From assembly GCA_022713905.1 (NCBI GenBank), contig JAIHTM010000015.1, positions 1 through 20,508 of the forward strand: DNA of 20,508 nucleotides, written 5' to 3'. The first letter of the stretch is position 1. Each line of letters begins with the position of its first letter. The notes under the pieces were generated by a model. It did not search any database. It was not told the DNA's origin and saw nothing but the letters and a program-made list of their open reading frames with translations. This document shows positions 7,731 to 14,798 of the stretch, in pieces. A program made the translations under genes and the position numbers. Source of the DNA: Collinsella sp. GTDB lineage: Bacteria > Actinomycetota > Coriobacteriia > Coriobacteriales > Coriobacteriaceae.

Positions 7731-9571
7731 TGACCGATCTTGCATCCACCACACCACAATCGCTCGGTCGCGATCCCATGGTCGGCCTGCGCCTGGCGCG
7801 TGTCGACGGGTTTGAGCCGGCCATTGCGCTCGGTCAGGACGAGCTGCCTGCCTATCTGCGTCGTTTTACGATGCTGTTTGCCGACGATGCCACCATGCGC
7901 CGTGGCGGTATCGGCCGCGTGACGCGTGCCGTCAACGCTCAAGGCGAGGCAGTGGCACTCAAGCAGCTCATCTTGCCGACGCGCGATGAGTTTGATGACG
8001 ATGCCGCTCACGAGGCGCTGGTCGCCAAGTTCAAGGCGGCGTTTCGCGAGGAATACGAATGCCATCGCGCCCTTTCGGGCCTTAAGGGCTTTCCCCGCCT
8101 CTATGGCTGGGGCGAGGTCGACGGTGTGCCTGCAATTGTCATGGAATGGGTCGAGGGCGAGACACTTGCCCGCTTGCGTTCGCGACTCGCCGTGGACGAT
8201 GCCGGACGCCTGTCGCCGCTTGTGGCGGCGCGTCTGGGTCGCGACCTGTTCGATCTGCTCTGCCGTATGAGCCTGGTGGGCGAGGGCTTTGTCCATCGCG
8301 ATATCTCGCCCGCTAATATTATGGTGCGTACGGCGCGCCTGCCGCTTGACCGGCAGCTTGCCGAGGGCGCCTTTGACCTGTGCCTGATCGACTTTGGCTC
8401 GTCGCTGGCGCTCGAGCCTGCGTCGGCCGTGGCCGGTACCGGCGGCAAGGCGTCGTTTACGGAGCGTTATGCCACGCTGCGTCGCGCGACGGTTGCCTAT
8501 GCCCCGCCCGAGATGCTCACCGACGATATTCCCGACCTGCGCGCTTTACGTATGTCGCCGGCGATTGACGTCTATGCCGCGGCAAGCACGGTTTACGAGC
8601 TCATTGCCGGCGTCGCGCCATACGAAGCCGCGCCGAGCACTTCGGGCGCCTCGGGTTCGCGCAAAAAGACGCGCGACATCGCGAGCCCCTACCGTCTCAA
8701 GATGGACACGCGGCCCGACTATCCCATTGGTGCCCATGCGCCCGGTTGTGATTTGACTCAGCTGCTTCGTCGTGAGCCCGATGTGGCGCTCGCCGCGGCC
8801 GAGCAGGCCCAGCAGCTGGGGCTTGAGCCGGATTCCGAGGAGCTACGCGATGCGCTGGCGTTTGTCGATGCCCAGCTGTTCGACGTGGTGATGGCCTGTC
8901 TGTCCAGCCATCAAAAAGATCGTCCCGAGCCGGCGGCGGTCGAGGCGGCGCTCTCGGCGTTTTGTGACCACTATGCACAAAATGTCGGTCGTTCGCTCCG
9001 CGGCGAGCCGCTCACGCCGTGCCCCATGGATGCGTCCGGCCGCGCGGTTCGTCGCGCGCTGATGGTCGGCGCGACGGTCGTCTGTGGCGTGGTTTGGGCT
9101 GTGATCGTGGTTTCGGCCGCGCTGCTGGCGTCGGGCGCTCGCGTGACGGCGACTTTGGGATCGCTCGTGTGGTCTGGGTCGCTACCGGGTATTATTGCCG
9201 CACTGGCGTTGGCGCTGCCAGGCATAGCCGGCGTTGCCGCGGGGGCGCTTGCGCGCGATCGGCGCTCGGGCTTCCTGCAGGGTGTGCTTGCGCTTTCTGC
9301 CTGCGAGGTTCCGGTGCTGGTTGTGGCTGCATGTAGCGTATTTTCCCAACGCGCCGTGATGGGCGGCCTTGTTGCCGCTCTGGTTGCAACCTATACGCTT
9401 ACGTGGTTTTTGCTTGCGATGGGCTTTGCCTTTGAACTTCCCGTTTCGGCACCGCGACGCACAAAAGCCCAGATGGCGACTCCGCTTGCCGGTGGAGCCG
9501 CAGCTGCCCGTACTTTTGGCGGACCTGTCGAAGTATCGTCCGATTCTATTTCTACGACTAAGGAGGCCTAG
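7727..9571 (+). CDS. Ser/Thr protein kinase with C-terminal membrane segments
   Basis: A 614-residue Hanks-type kinase. The start ATG 7727 overlaps the upstream stop by four bases. The glycine-rich loop (MRRGGIGRV) lies near residues 54-62, the ATP lysine is K79 (ALKQL), EYE lies in helix C, and the catalytic loop HRDISPANIM is at 190-199, where Ser replaces the usual Lys of HRDLK. DFG is at 222-224 and YAPPEML marks the end of the activation segment. The kinase domain ends near residue 420. Residues about 442-570 contain four hydrophobic segments, so the kinase is anchored by its C-terminal half and has no PASTA or large extracellular sensor. HRDIS occurs in some divergent bacterial kinases, so activity is likely. 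The FHA gene three bases downstream is the probable phospho-Thr reader. Confidence 0.93.
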   Translation: MMTDLASTTPQSLGRDPMVGLRLARVDGFEPAIALGQDELPAYLRRFTMLFADDATMRRGGIGRVTRAVNAQGEAVALKQLILPTRDEFDDDAAHEALVAKFKAAFREEYECHRALSGLKGFPRLYGWGEVDGVPAIVMEWVEGETLARLRSRLAVDDAGRLSPLVAARLGRDLFDLLCRMSLVGEGFVHRDISPANIMVRTARLPLDRQLAEGAFDLCLIDFGSSLALEPASAVAGTGGKASFTERYATLRRATVAYAPPEMLTDDIPDLRALRMSPAIDVYAAASTVYELIAGVAPYEAAPSTSGASGSRKKTRDIASPYRLKMDTRPDYPIGAHAPGCDLTQLLRREPDVALAAAEQAQQLGLEPDSEELRDALAFVDAQLFDVVMACLSSHQKDRPEPAAVEAALSAFCDHYAQNVGRSLRGEPLTPCPMDASGRAVRRALMVGATVVCGVVWAVIVVSAALLASGARVTATLGSLVWSGSLPGIIAALALALPGIAGVAAGALARDRRSGFLQGVLALSACEVPVLVVAACSVFSQRAVMGGLVAALVATYTLTWFLLAMGFAFELPVSAPRRTKAQMATPLAGGAAAARTFGGPVEVSSDSISTTKEA

Positions 9572-9574
9572 GTC

Positions 9575-10513
9575 ATGGCATCTCAAGTTGAGCTCACCCC
9601 ATGCGGGGCCATGTTTGACATCTTTAAGCGCGCGGCGCATCTGAGCCATATCGAGCTGTGCGGCTTGGTGCTTTCGTCCCGTCCGCTCGCCGACGGCCGC
9701 AGCCCGCAGAGCCGAGCCGCCGATCGCTCTTGGGTTTCCCGCTTTATCGTTCGCGCGCCGGTCGGCACGCTTCAGCAGCGCTACTTTGCCGAATACGGTA
9801 CCTCGGCTGCGCGTATTATGTCGCAACTGGCCCTGCGCCAGCGCAATCCCATGGACTCCACGGCTGTGATCAATATGGTGTGCGGTCCTGCAGGTGAACC
9901 GATGGTACGCGCGCTCGAAGAGTGCCACCAGGACACGAATCTCTATCGCAACGCGCTCGATCGCCTGTCCCAGGCGGCGGAACTCATGCCCGCCGAGCGC
10001 GCCGAGGCCGTGCTGGTGCTGTTTGTCGCCGTCGGTTGTTCGGCGGATGTGCGGTCCTCGGTGAACTATGCCATCGACTACGCACACGCGACCTGTGGCG
10101 GAGGCACATCCACGCCGCGTTCGCTTGGCATGTCGCTGACTGCGGGCGAACGCGAACCCGCCCCGGCGCACCCCTTGGGCTTGCTGCGCGTGCAAAACAG
10201 TTTTGTCGTGAGCGCCCCGCGCTGGATTCAGCCGAGTGAGCAGGGTGTTGAGATTGGCGCGCTGGCCACTGGTGAGGGCGATATTACCGACGTCGGCGAC
10301 GATGTCTCGGCCCGCCATGCCCATATCTGGTGCGATGCTCAAAATATCTGGCACGTCGAGGACTTGTCGTCCACCAACGGAACCGTGGTGGTAAACGGGG
10401 CCACGCGCGTCTGCATTCAGGTCGAGCCCGGCCGTTCCGCCCAGCTCAATCCCGGCGACGAGCTCAAGCTCGGCGAATCCACTACCTATGCCATCCTCTT
10501 CGGTGCCCTCTAG
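9575..10513 (+). CDS. FHA-domain protein
   Basis: A 312-residue protein with a C-terminal FHA (phosphothreonine-binding) domain at about residues 225-310. The FHA signature is clear: SARHAHIW, then EDLSSTNGTVVVNG, then LNPGDELKLGEST. Residues 1-190 are a largely helical region of unknown family (FDIFKRAAHLSHIELCGLVL near the N-terminus) without membrane segments. AGGAGG at 9561-9566 lies inside the end of the kinase gene, eight bases before ATG 9575. Immediate linkage to a Ser/Thr kinase implies that it binds the autophosphorylated kinase or its substrates. The last 114 residues are duplicated 6.7 kb downstream (16813-17182) with 12 differences, and the stop codon abuts a repeated noncoding element. 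Confidence 0.92.
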   Translation: MASQVELTPCGAMFDIFKRAAHLSHIELCGLVLSSRPLADGRSPQSRAADRSWVSRFIVRAPVGTLQQRYFAEYGTSAARIMSQLALRQRNPMDSTAVINMVCGPAGEPMVRALEECHQDTNLYRNALDRLSQAAELMPAERAEAVLVLFVAVGCSADVRSSVNYAIDYAHATCGGGTSTPRSLGMSLTAGEREPAPAHPLGLLRVQNSFVVSAPRWIQPSEQGVEIGALATGEGDITDVGDDVSARHAHIWCDAQNIWHVEDLSSTNGTVVVNGATRVCIQVEPGRSAQLNPGDELKLGESTTYAILFGAL

Positions 10514-10619
10514 CCGGCAGTTAGGGACGTTCCTTTTCTGCCGGCACTTGGGGACACTCCTCGGCGCGCCAGAGCCGGTCGCCTGGGGATGGAGAGGCCA
10601 TTTTGGCCCTTGGCGGTCA
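10144..10619 (+). repeat. Direct repeat copy A (FHA 3' end plus noncoding tail)
   Basis: This pairs with 16813-17288 at a constant offset of 6669 and without indels. Within the coding part from 10169 to the stop I count about 49 base differences in 342, mostly silent; in the 106 noncoding bases after the stop I count only 6. The two copies bracket the low-GC accessory segment. Confidence 0.9.
10514..10619 (+). repeat. Intergenic repeat element with CCGGCAG/CTGCCGG stem, copy A
   Basis: CCGGCAG (10514-10520) and CTGCCGG (10538-10544) form a stem around GGGACGTTCC, itself able to pair. The related phrase GGGGACACTCC follows at 10550-10560, then GGCCATTTTGGCC. It lies directly behind the FHA stop and occurs again at 17183-17288. 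It looks like a dispersed REP-like element; whether other genomic copies exist could not be tested here. Confidence 0.6.
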
Positions 10620-10759
10620 GTCGGGGCGAAACTAGAAGATCTTTCCGATTCGCGGCTGTTCATGCTTGTAGAGCATCTAAAACAATAGGATGTTATTCTG
10701 GAATATGCCGGGTGCGTGAACTTGCCTGTCTTAGCCTTAATAAGGTATAGGGGAGTTTG

Positions 10760-11463
10760 GCTCAGGGGTTCCGTCTTGTTCTTCAGCGCAGTATTGTGGG
10801 ACAGATTTGCTGAGATTGGCGCCTTACACCGCAGAGCGCACGGAAGGCTCTCGATTTGTGTTCTGGCCCCAGAATACAGGGCCTGATACTTACCAACTGT
10901 GGCATGGATGTAACATCTGTAGAAATCAACCCTTTTGTTGTCGACCTTTGTAAGAAAAACACTGCCATCAACTCTTTGGATGACGAAACTAGGGTGCTTG
11001 AGGGGAGCCTTTACTCCCCTCTGAGAGATGACTCATGTTTTTCGCTTGTCGTTGTGAATCCTCCGTTACTGCCGATTCCGGATGAGATTCCTTATCCCTT
11101 CGTTTGAGATGGAGGACAATCGGGTCTGGATAAAACACTTCGTATTCTTAAGGGTGGCGATACGCATTTAGAGAAAAACGGTAAATACTGCTAATAGGGG
11201 TGACGACGATGGTGCAGGGGCGACCCGCGATGCTCTCATCAATACGTCGGATACTTGGGAAATCAGGTCTAGATGCATGTATGATGATGCTGTGTGGCTA
11301 TTCAATTAATCCGCGTTCCGAATGGGTGCAGGGTATAGCTGCGACATCGTATGCTTTTGACCCGGCGCGATACTCAGATATTTCTGAGGCGGTTGACGAA
11401 GTTTATACGCACTATGCCGCGCAAGGCGTTTCGGAAGTTTGCACATCTACGTTACGGGCTTAG
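10760..11463 (+). pseudogene. Decayed SAM-dependent methyltransferase
   Basis: A class I methyltransferase remnant spread over frames. YCGTDLLRLAPYTA appears in one frame near 10790-10835 (the block that normally precedes motif I), then ALDLCSGPRIQGLIL (motif I) and VTSVEINPFVVDLCKKN (motif II) in another from about 10845. VVVNPPLLPIPDE (the NPP[YL] motif IV of amino-methyltransferases) follows. A TGA at 11105-11107 interrupts the frame before DGGQSGLDKTLRIL, and a further shift is needed to reach MVQGRPAMLSSIRRILG and the C-terminal 80 residues ending at 11463. At least three lesions make a functional protein unlikely. Boundaries are approximate. It may have been a tailoring or resistance enzyme of the island; that is inference. 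Confidence 0.6.
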
Positions 11464-11540
11464 GTTTCTTCAAGCGAGCAGGCCGGTTGCGTTATTTCGA
11501 GCGATTTTTCTAGTCTAGACGACAAAAGGCAAAGGATTTG

Positions 11541-11684
11541 ATGGGTATAAAACGCGGACGTTTGTGGGCGGATGCTCAAATCTATTGTGGCAATCGGGCG
11601 GTTGAAAAAGATATTTCAACCGCCCGATTGCCAGGTTCGTCGGAGGAGATGTCCGATTCCGACTCTCTTGTAGGAAGAGCTTGA
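11541..11684 (+). CDS. Possible 47-residue peptide overlapping a long hairpin
   Basis: A small frame, ATG 11541 to TGA 11684, with AAAGG nine bases upstream. The product starts MGIKRGRLWADAQ, has one Cys (16) and an acidic/Ser-rich end (EEMSDSDS). Its middle is encoded by the perfect 19-bp inverted repeat at 11589-11632, which argues that the hairpin rather than the peptide could be the selected feature. It resembles no family I know. It lies between the decayed methyltransferase and the ABC transporter, about 95 bp before the latter. Low confidence. Confidence 0.25.
   Translation: MGIKRGRLWADAQIYCGNRAVEKDISTARLPGSSEEMSDSDSLVGRA
11589..11632. repeat. Perfect 19-bp inverted repeat (strong hairpin)
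   Basis: The arm GGCAATCGGGCGGTTGAAA (11589-11607) and its exact complement (11614-11632) are separated by the six bases AAGATA. No T-run follows on either strand, so it is not a standard terminator. It may be a transcriptional or RNA-stability structure ahead of the ABC gene, or the remnant of a small mobile element. Confidence 0.85.
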
Positions 11685-11778
11685 GATCGTATTGGCCCAA
11701 GGCAATCTTAAAGCAGTCTCATTGGCAAATCTTCGCTCCTGTTGTGTTGAGGTGTAAGGTATCAGTGATTGATGTTTT

Positions 11779-13431
11779 GTGGCGGGTAGATTGGGGCCTT
11801 CCTTGATTCGATGCGTTCTCTCGAGGTTCATCAGAGCAAAAGGGGCTTTCGTCTTCATTGCTATCACGGTGATTGGAACCGCTCTCTCCTATGCCATGCC
11901 ATACGTGAACGGGAAATTCTTAGATTTTCTTCTCGGTAACCGCAGCGAAAGAGACGCCGTACTCTTCGCGCTCCTGGTTGCGTTAATAGGAGTTTTCTCC
12001 ACCCTCTTTACTTATTTTGCAGGAACACTTTCCATTCGCATAACCACGAGACTTTCCTTTGATCTTCTCAGGGAGGCCGTCTTGCGTTTTGAAAGAGACG
12101 ATTACTTGGTGAGTCGGACCATCGATCCAGCCTATACAACGCAACGGATTATTTCCGACTCCAGCGTGGTCTCATCCTTCGTTTTGGCGAATTTTATCAG
12201 TGCGCCGCTGTCCATTGTAGCCATTCCCATCGTATTGCTTATCATATGGTCAATTGATTCAACTCTCGCGGTGTTTTCCATCATTCTCCTCATCGTGTAT
12301 TTCTGTGTAATTACTGGGTTGAGGAAACTCTTGTATAGGGTCACGTATGAGAAGAAAGAGGCGGACAGCGCCTTTTACGCCGCAATTGCATCGCAGCTTA
12401 ATCAGATTCTCAACATTCAACTGACATCTTCGTACGGCAAGAGCGAACAAGCGCTCGACGCTGGGTTTAAGAGCTATTTTCCCAAAGTTTTGCGCTCCGG
12501 AAAGCTATCATATTCTCTGACATCGCTCGATGGTCTTTTCGCAGCGTTGTTTCAAGCGGTGATACTTGTTGTTTCCGGAGTACGAATCATTAACGGAACT
12601 ATGTCAATAGGCGAGTACACTATCATCGGTACATACTTCGCGGTTCTCTTTAAGACTTTGAAAAGTATGATGTCATTGTTCAAATCCTATCAAGATGCCA
12701 AAGCATCATGGGATAGGACGGCTATCGCGACGAGAGAAAAGGAGAGATCGGGGTGGAATCGGACCGATTTAGCTAAACTCGATGAAATAAATGACATTTC
12801 GGTATCTGATTTGGAATTCTCGGTTGCCCTTCCAGACGGATCTGTCCGAGAGGTCCTCGGCGGGTTTTCTTTCAAGTTTTCCGGTCCTGGTACATATTGC
12901 ATAGTTGGGGAAAACGGAAGAGGCAAGACGTCACTTCTTTACTTGATGCTCGGGCTATACTCATCGAAAGGCAAAGTAAAATACAACGGCGTGCCAATCG
13001 AAGAATGCGACTTGGATTACATACGTGCGAGAGAGATATCGTGCTGCCCACAGTCGTGCTTCGCGCCGGACGAAACGGTGAAAGAGCTGTTAGAGTATTT
13101 CGACACGCCCTTTTCTTCCTATCACCGGGGTGTAGATGGCCTACTTTCGCTGGAAAACAGCGTGAAGGAGTTGCTCGGGAAACGTTGCTCCGCGCTTTCG
13201 GGCGGTGAGCTGCGCCGAGTGTACTTATGGTCGGCGATTTCACGCAAGTCGTCAGTTTTGGTACTCGACGAGCCCACGACTGGGTTAGACGCTGTAAGCC
13301 GCGCCGAGCTTGCGGCCTATGTTAAGCGCAACAAGCAAAGCCAGCTGATCATCGTTGTCTCTCACGATGACGAGATGGTCGGCGCGGTAGAAGGGGTAGT
13401 GGATTTAGGCAGCATGTACCAGGGTAAATGA
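11779..13431 (+). CDS. ABC exporter-type fused permease/ATPase
   Basis: A 550-residue half-transporter with an N-terminal membrane domain (about residues 15-300, six predicted helices such as the AFVFIAITVIGTALSYAM segment) and a C-terminal nucleotide-binding domain. Walker A GENGRGKTS is at 377-385, the Q-loop PQSCF follows, the signature LSGGE is at 473-477, Walker B VLDEP is at 495-499, and the switch histidine is H529 (VSHDDE). Type IV exporters of this architecture export lipids, drugs or peptides as dimers; no C39 protease domain is present, so leader removal would need another enzyme. An in-frame TGA at 11770-11772 limits the N-terminus, and GTG 11779 is the best start but has only a weak ribosome binding site. 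It converges on the peptide cluster and is its probable exporter (inference). Base composition is AT-richer than the flanks. Confidence 0.9.
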   Translation: MAGRLGPSLIRCVLSRFIRAKGAFVFIAITVIGTALSYAMPYVNGKFLDFLLGNRSERDAVLFALLVALIGVFSTLFTYFAGTLSIRITTRLSFDLLREAVLRFERDDYLVSRTIDPAYTTQRIISDSSVVSSFVLANFISAPLSIVAIPIVLLIIWSIDSTLAVFSIILLIVYFCVITGLRKLLYRVTYEKKEADSAFYAAIASQLNQILNIQLTSSYGKSEQALDAGFKSYFPKVLRSGKLSYSLTSLDGLFAALFQAVILVVSGVRIINGTMSIGEYTIIGTYFAVLFKTLKSMMSLFKSYQDAKASWDRTAIATREKERSGWNRTDLAKLDEINDISVSDLEFSVALPDGSVREVLGGFSFKFSGPGTYCIVGENGRGKTSLLYLMLGLYSSKGKVKYNGVPIEECDLDYIRAREISCCPQSCFAPDETVKELLEYFDTPFSSYHRGVDGLLSLENSVKELLGKRCSALSGGELRRVYLWSAISRKSSVLVLDEPTTGLDAVSRAELAAYVKRNKQSQLIIVVSHDDEMVGAVEGVVDLGSMYQGK

Positions 13432-13802
13432 TGACAAGTGTAGTGCTACCCAACTGGCAGAGATAACAAAAAGGCGATGCAGATGCACGTAGCATTCAGG
13501 CGGTTCGGACTCGGTGCCTTCACGCCATCGCAACGCTTTCAGATATAGTTCTCGTTCTCTTACTAAAGGAAACTTTAGTCTACGTCATCTTGTCGAGACA
13601 GAGGTGAAGCGAAGTGTTGTCGCGACGTATCTTATTCCAGGTGGCTCAGTATCAGCGTGAGAATCGCACCAAAGTGTACTTACGATTCTCGTGTCCCACG
13701 GACAACATGGGCTGAGCATTGAGGTTCCACCCTTTGCTGCAACTACACGGGGTTGGACGGCAATGAATATGCCGGGCCGCATACCACGCGCAGCGGGGGT
13801 CC
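13432..13802. other. Gene-poor stretch after the ABC transporter
   Basis: No convincing gene is visible on either strand. The open frames here are short, lack ribosome binding sites and show no motifs. It probably holds insertion-sequence debris, since a transposase fragment begins at 13803. No obvious terminator directly follows the ABC stop; the nearest candidate is at 14023-14067. Confidence 0.5.
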
Positions 13803-13928
13803 ATGTCCCAGTATGTTGCCTACAGCAGCCTCGATGTCCACGCACACATCATCTCTGCCTTCGCGTTCAATCCATTTGCCGGAGAGTGCGAGGGTTGCCA
13901 GGCCGTAGAATTCGAGCCGAACAAATGA
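13803..13928 (+). pseudogene. IS110-family transposase N-terminal fragment
   Basis: A 41-codon frame starting MSQYVAYSSLDVHAHIISAF, followed by AFNPFAGE. The block LDVHxxxIxxxxxxxxxGE is the start of the DEDD/RuvC-like catalytic domain in IS110-type transposases, in which the Asp of LDVH is the first catalytic residue. The frame stops at 13926-13928, whereas intact IS110 transposases are about 300-450 residues, and no further catalytic motifs or transposase C-terminus follow. It is therefore a decayed insertion sequence. The family call is from motif memory. Confidence 0.5.
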
Positions 13929-14022
13929 AATGCGGTATCAGCGCATAGGATTAAACTGACGATTGCTTTGCACTGAGAATACGCTTGGAAAGCCGCTATG
14001 GGTGGCGGCCCGGGTTAAATAG

Positions 14023-14067
14023 AGAAGCCCGTCCGATCACTTTCATGTGGCGAACGGTCGGGCTTCT
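14023..14067. terminator. Bidirectional terminator-like hairpin
   Basis: AGAAGCCCG (14023-14031) pairs with CGGGCTTCT (14059-14067). The stem continues through CCG/CGG and CAC/GTG after small internal loops. T-rich tails follow on the plus strand (TATTCC) and on the minus strand (CTATTTAA). It sits between the ABC gene (+) and the convergent peptide cluster (-), the right place to end both transcripts. Confidence 0.7.
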
Positions 14068-14131
14068 TATTCCACTTGCCAATGCTCGGCTCATATTGGA
14101 AGAAAGCTACGCTAATGTTTGCGTGACACTC

Positions 14132-14239
14132 CTATTTTCTCCGAAGAAAGAGTCGGATAATGAAGAATAGAATTAAAAAAGGTGCCAGATATAACGCAAA
14201 TATAAAGGCTAATCCAACGAGACCTTGCAATAATGGCAT
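14132..14239 (-). CDS. 35-residue hydrophobic membrane peptide
   Basis: A short gene, ATG 14239 to TAG 14132, with a strong GGGAGG (14249-14244) four bases before the start. The product begins MPLLQGLVGLAFIFAL, continues with a second hydrophobic run (APFLILFFIIRLF), and ends in a basic tail RRK. The whole chain is one long membrane helix, or a helix with a Pro20 kink, with the positive end probably inside. It lies 78 bp behind the second precursor gene on the same strand and before the terminator at 14023-14067. Tiny basic-tailed membrane peptides in bacteriocin-like clusters are sometimes immunity proteins; that is a guess from context. It could instead be a small subunit helping the exporter. 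Confidence 0.7.
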   Translation of the reverse strand: MPLLQGLVGLAFIFALYLAPFLILFFIIRLFLRRK

Positions 14240-14317
14240 AATTCCTCCCAGACACGAGATTTTGGAATTTGTTCCCATCTTATTCTGAATTGGACCAAAT
14301 AGTTCCTAGCCACAAAA

Positions 14318-14497
14318 CTACTCGTCAACTGGATCGCACCAATCTGCTGGCAAAACACAGCTTGATTCTTTATCGACATAGCACCAATCCGCAACAGGGC
14401 ACTCGGCGATGTCGTAAAAATTGCATATATCAACTCCAAGACAACAAGGCTCAACGGGAGGATGTTCATTTGAACCAACAGGATGGATATGCTTCAT
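14318..14497 (-). CDS. Cys/Asp-rich RiPP precursor peptide 2
   Basis: A 59-residue peptide, ATG 14497 to TAG 14318, with GAGGAG (14508-14503) five bases before the start. It begins MKHIHPVGSNEH, identical in the first six residues to the peptide upstream. The likely core starts near residue 18. Cysteines are at 18, 19, 25, 33, 39, 47 and 54; acidic residues follow all but the first at short distance: C19-D23, C25-D29, C33-D37, C39-D42, C47-D52, C54-D58. Two units CPVADWC and CVLPADWC repeat. The last two-thirds align with peptide 1 through CLxGVDIC, YDIAEC and DWC. No signal peptide or double-glycine cleavage site is evident. It is a substrate candidate for the radical SAM enzyme encoded just upstream; the product structure is not known. 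Confidence 0.85.
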   Translation of the reverse strand: MKHIHPVGSNEHPPVEPCCLGVDICNFYDIAECPVADWCYVDKESSCVLPADWCDPVDE

Positions 14498-14527
14498 AAC
14501 AGCTCCTCACCTTAATCCAATTAGAGA

Positions 14528-14731
14528 CTACGTTTGATCAATGCCACAGTGATCTACAACGCAGATGCTGCCGCCATCCATGTCATAGTCGCAGTAATCG
14601 TATGCACCACAGCCATCTGCTTTATCATAAACAGTACAGATGTCAGTAATGCCCAAGAGGCAGTCAAAAGACATCGGCTTCACGCCTGCCTCGTCGCCAC
14701 TTCCTGGATTAATCGGATGAATATGCTTCAC
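14528..14731 (-). CDS. Cys/Asp-rich RiPP precursor peptide 1
   Basis: A 67-residue peptide, GTG 14731 to TAG 14528. GGGAGG (14742-14737) lies five bases before the GTG, and the match of the N-terminus MKHIHP to the next gene fixes the start; a longer frame reaching 14779 lacks a ribosome binding site. The leader (about residues 1-22) is MKHIHPINPGSGDEAG followed by VKPMSF. Cysteines are at 24, 32, 41, 47, 57 and 62. Asp lies two to five residues after each: C24-D30, C32-D36, C41-D45, C47-D50, C57-D60, C62-D65. CGAYDYC and CVVDHC are repeated units. The core has no Lys after residue 37 and is strongly acidic. Position directly behind a SPASM maturase makes it a modified-peptide precursor; thioether links are inferred. 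Confidence 0.87.
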   Translation of the reverse strand: MKHIHPINPGSGDEAGVKPMSFDCLLGITDICTVYDKADGCGAYDYCDYDMDGGSICVVDHCGIDQT

Positions 14732-14769
14732 GACTACCTCCCTTTGAGTGCAGAAAAACCTCAATATTG

Positions 14770-14798
14770 TGTATAACAAACCAAGATGTCTAGTTCAC
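14770..14798 (-). promoter_or_regulatory. Candidate promoter for the precursor genes
   Basis: On the minus strand GTGAAC (14798-14793) and TATACA (14775-14770) are 17 bases apart, about 40 bases before the precursor 1 start. It would allow higher expression of precursors than of the maturase upstream. The -35 match is poor. Confidence 0.3.

Noticed and set aside
9182..10663. 493-codon minus-strand open frame
   Set aside because: Antisense shadow of the kinase C-terminus and the FHA gene, without ribosome binding site or motifs.
14209..14478. 89-codon minus-strand frame over precursor 2
   Set aside because: Different phase from the peptide with a strong ribosome binding site and homology to precursor 1.
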